5,745 bases of DNA from Microcaldota archaeon (GTDB lineage: Archaea > Micrarchaeota > Micrarchaeia > Micrarchaeales > CABMGC01): NCBI GenBank assembly GCA_030043435.1, contig JASHXR010000076.1, forward strand, positions 1-5,745, given 5' to 3'. A program made the translations under genes and the position numbers. This document shows, one piece after another, positions 3,500-5,745 of this stretch (the stretch's first letter is position 1; each line of letters opens with the position of its first letter). The notes beneath the pieces were generated by a model. The model was not told the origin of the DNA. It was given only the letters and a program-made list of their open reading frames with translations, and ran no database searches.

Positions 3500-5745
3500 A
3501 TGAGGCTCCATGCACTCATTTTCGCAGTCTCGACGCTCTTCCTCATATGCAGCGTTGCAGCATTCTCAGTGCCCTCAAGCATAATCGCTTATGTGCCTGT
3601 GAACCTGATAAACAGCCAGACTTCGGGTTTCGCACAGGACTCTCAGATCATGATAAGCGTCAATTCGCTCGCATACGAGAGCTACGAGGCGCCGAACCTG
3701 CAGAACGTCGAGTTCTTCTATTCCAACAGCACCATCATACCAAGCTGGCTTGAGGGCAATTCCACTAACGAGCTCAATGCGAACAGCCTCTACACCTCTA
3801 CTAACACGGTCTACTGGTTGCTGATAGCCCCTGCAAACACGTTCCTGAAGGCTGACTCGTCAAACATAGTGTACATGGGATTCGCACCGGCTTCCAACAA
3901 CCTCATGAGCACCGGGACTACCGGAGAGGCGCCGCAGCTGAGCTGCTCTGGCAACCCTGTCAACCCAGTCAATTGCAACGGCGTATACGCGGAATACGAC
4001 AACGGAGCCAACATCTTCCCGCTCTACCTTAACTTCCAGGGGACATCACAGCCTTCCGGATGGACAGAAGTGGCTACTGGCGGAAGCTTCACATTCGATA
4101 ATGGGCTTGAGGAATCTGCCGAAACAGGGGAGAGCGCGGCCCTGTATGATGCAGGCGGGTCCTACGACCCCCAGGGCAACGTGATAGACGGCCTGTTTAC
4201 GTCGGCAACATCAGGCTCTGACCAGCTTGTTGGGTGGACCGACAGCAGCCCTACGGGCAACAGCGCACTCTGGTGGGGCATCCTTGGCGACGCTGTAGGA
4301 GCTGGCGCAGGAGGGGGCTCTCCGGTTGGATTCGAGCTTGTCTATGTAGACGGCGGGACAGGCACCAATGTCCAGTACTCGAAGAACCCCAGCACCCCAT
4401 TTGTGGCAAGCGCAAGCTGGCAGGGAACAGGCGCAAGCGCGACATGGAATTACAGCATTTCAGAGACAACGACATCTGCTGTATCGGAAAGCAGCGCCTA
4501 TCCGATGCTCTATGACAACAACGGCCAGACTGCGGACTACCAGTGGTTCAGGATGCGCGTAAATCCTCCCAACGGTGTGATGGCCTCTGCGCAATTCGAG
4601 AGTCTTGTCAGCTTGGTGCCGCCGCCTTCCATATCGATAGCCAACGCGCTGGAGCCAAACGCGATAGATGTTATTGCTGGGTCGGCCTCAGACACCGCGC
4701 TCGTAACAGCTACCTGCTACTCAGGGGACACTTGCCAGATAGACGATTCTGCAGGCACGGCCTTGGCCTCGGGAACGACTACAGCAACGCTTGCCTATGA
4801 CTCGCTTCCTCTGGGATACACGACCTTGTACGCAAACGACATATCCGCAGGGCTGACATCCAACAATGTCTACGTAAGGAGGATAAGCCTCTCCAGCAGC
4901 ATAACCTTCGGGCTCACAAACTACCAGAGCTCAGCAGTGCAGGCAAACACGCCGCTGCTGATAGACTTCAATGCGCTTGCGTACAATGCGCGGGAATCTA
5001 ATTCGCTGGATAACATTGCGATCTATTTCGCAAACGGGACCGTCGCGTATTCATGGCTTGAGGGCAACGTGCTGGACGAGCAGACTCCGGCAAACGAGCT
5101 TTCCTCGAGCGCCAATGTGGTAATATGGTTCAAGAGCCCTGACACTGACGAATACCTTCCCGCAAATACGGGGAGCGCGACGAGCAATTCCATATATCTG
5201 GGCTTTGCCTCGACATCTAACAACCTCCTTGACGGCAACTTCATAGGAGAGGCGCCAGAACTGAGCCCTGCATACGCGCAGTACGACAATGGCGCAAATG
5301 TGTTCACGTCATACCTGAACTTCGAGGGTACCACTCTGCCTTCAGACTACCAGGTAAAGAAAACGGCCTCATACACCATAGACAACGGATTGACAGGGAC
5401 CTTTGGACTCTCAACATACCTTGACATAATATCGTCCAACACGTTCTCGTATCCGCTGGTTGAAGACCTCGATGTCAACAGCGTTACTACAACAGAAGGC
5501 ATGCCAGTCTTACCATTCGTCGTGGAGTCCACGTCCAACGCCATTACAGGCTATGTGAATACCGTCCCAGTCGCCCCAGACGACGGATATGCGACCACGA
5601 TATATTACGACCCTGACGTCGGTTATGACCTCCAGATCTTTCCAACTGTGGAGGATACCGGCAGCCCGCTTATAACAGAGACGTTGGACCCTCAATCCGT
5701 CATAAGCATGGTGTGGGGCAGCGGCTTCGAGACTGCGTACGAGAA
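3500..5745 (+). CDS. Large exported surface protein with two DUF2341-like modules (3' truncated)
   Basis: From the ATG at 3500 the frame stays open for 748 codons and leaves the window without a stop. Residues 1 to about 21 form a signal peptide (MRLH, then a hydrophobic 5-21), so the protein is exported. Two copies of one module follow. Copy A starts near residue 30 and copy B near 466. Both carry SWLEGN (82-87; 518-523), GFAxxSNNL (127-135; 568-576), GEAPxLS (142-148; 583-589), YDNGAN (166-171; 595-600) and a LNFxGT strand. In A, a 180-residue segment follows that ends in PPNGVMASAQF; it may be a lectin-like beta-sandwich. Residues about 374-460 look like an Ig-type linker with a Cys406/Cys412 pair. 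Modules of this style resemble DUF2341 proteins and recur, as I recall, in surface proteins of Micrarchaeota. An adhesive or envelope role is inference. Sequons include N76, N87, N317 and N512. Any C-terminal anchor lies beyond the window. Confidence 0.82.
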   Translation, partial: MRLHALIFAVSTLFLICSVAAFSVPSSIIAYVPVNLINSQTSGFAQDSQIMISVNSLAYESYEAPNLQNVEFFYSNSTIIPSWLEGNSTNELNANSLYTSTNTVYWLLIAPANTFLKADSSNIVYMGFAPASNNLMSTGTTGEAPQLSCSGNPVNPVNCNGVYAEYDNGANIFPLYLNFQGTSQPSGWTEVATGGSFTFDNGLEESAETGESAALYDAGGSYDPQGNVIDGLFTSATSGSDQLVGWTDSSPTGNSALWWGILGDAVGAGAGGGSPVGFELVYVDGGTGTNVQYSKNPSTPFVASASWQGTGASATWNYSISETTTSAVSESSAYPMLYDNNGQTADYQWFRMRVNPPNGVMASAQFESLVSLVPPPSISIANALEPNAIDVIAGSASDTALVTATCYSGDTCQIDDSAGTALASGTTTATLAYDSLPLGYTTLYANDISAGLTSNNVYVRRISLSSSITFGLTNYQSSAVQANTPLLIDFNALAYNARESNSLDNIAIYFANGTVAYSWLEGNVLDEQTPANELSSSANVVIWFKSPDTDEYLPANTGSATSNSIYLGFASTSNNLLDGNFIGEAPELSPAYAQYDNGANVFTSYLNFEGTTLPSDYQVKKTASYTIDNGLTGTFGLSTYLDIISSNTFSYPLVEDLDVNSVTTTEGMPVLPFVVESTSNAITGYVNTVPVAPDDGYATTIYYDPDVGYDLQIFPTVEDTGSPLITETLDPQSVISMVWGSGFETAYE
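3587..4063 (+). repeat. DUF2341-like module, copy A
   Basis: This covers residues about 30-188 of the surface protein. It opens with a V-N-L-I-N-S-Q strand just after the signal peptide. It then carries FFYSN, SWLEGN, VYWL, YMGFAPASNNL, GEAPQLS and AEYDNGAN. Compared with copy B it has an insertion of about ten residues with a Cys pair (149 and 159) between GEAPQLS and YDNGAN. Confidence 0.7.
4895..5350 (+). repeat. DUF2341-like module, copy B
   Basis: This covers residues about 466-617 of the surface protein. It shows the same order as copy A: L-T-N-Y-Q-S strand, YFANG, SWLEGN, VIWF, YLGFASTSNNL, GEAPELS, AQYDNGAN, LNFEGT and PSDY. The cysteine-bearing insertion of copy A is absent. The segment after it (618 onward) differs from that after copy A as far as it can be read. 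Confidence 0.7.

Noticed and set aside
3391..3753. 120-codon plus-strand frame starting in the spacer
   Set aside because: It overlaps the surface-protein gene in another frame, covers that gene's TATA box, and lacks a plausible signal or domain. The frame from 3500 has a signal peptide and repeats.
1..5745. Defence system, CRISPR array, mobile element or biosynthetic cluster
   Set aside because: No direct-repeat array with spacers, no transposase or integrase motifs, and no terminal inverted repeats seen; all four genes are membrane or exported proteins.

Overview
The window most likely comes from an archaeon. Three genes have A/T-rich, TATA-like boxes about 28 to 60 bases before their likely starts. 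Leaders are short or absent, ATA is a frequent Ile codon, and the predicted exported proteins carry many N-x-S/T sequons. The sequence is moderately GC-rich. The style of the large surface protein (SWLEGN / GEAPxLS / YDNGAN modules) and the acid-type glutamic peptidase fit an acidophilic lineage such as Micrarchaeota (ARMAN-like) or Thermoplasmatales. That placement is inference from remembered family style, not a search.

Layout: (1) bases 1-249, plus strand, the 3' end of an MscL-type mechanosensitive channel gene with a four-cysteine zinc-ribbon-like tail; (2) 250-393, a convergent gap with an imperfect stem-loop; (3) 394-1053, minus strand, a 219-residue single-pass membrane protein with ten cysteines and nine sequons, not recognised; (4) 1054-1295, a divergent promoter region; (5) 1296-3302, plus strand, a secreted peptidase of the eqolisin (G1) family with the Gln/Glu catalytic pair in place, followed by three Ig-like domains with four cysteines each; (6) 3303-3499, a spacer with a TATA box; (7) 3500 to the window end, plus strand, a large exported surface protein with two copies of a DUF2341-like module. 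Its frame stays open for 748 codons and runs off the window.

All four genes act at or outside the membrane: a turgor-release channel, a probable glycoprotein, an extracellular acid protease and a probable adhesin or cell-envelope protein. Each of the three with a visible start has its own promoter-like element, so this looks like a neighbourhood of cell-surface genes and not one operon. I see no RNA gene, CRISPR array, insertion sequence, or defence or mobile system.
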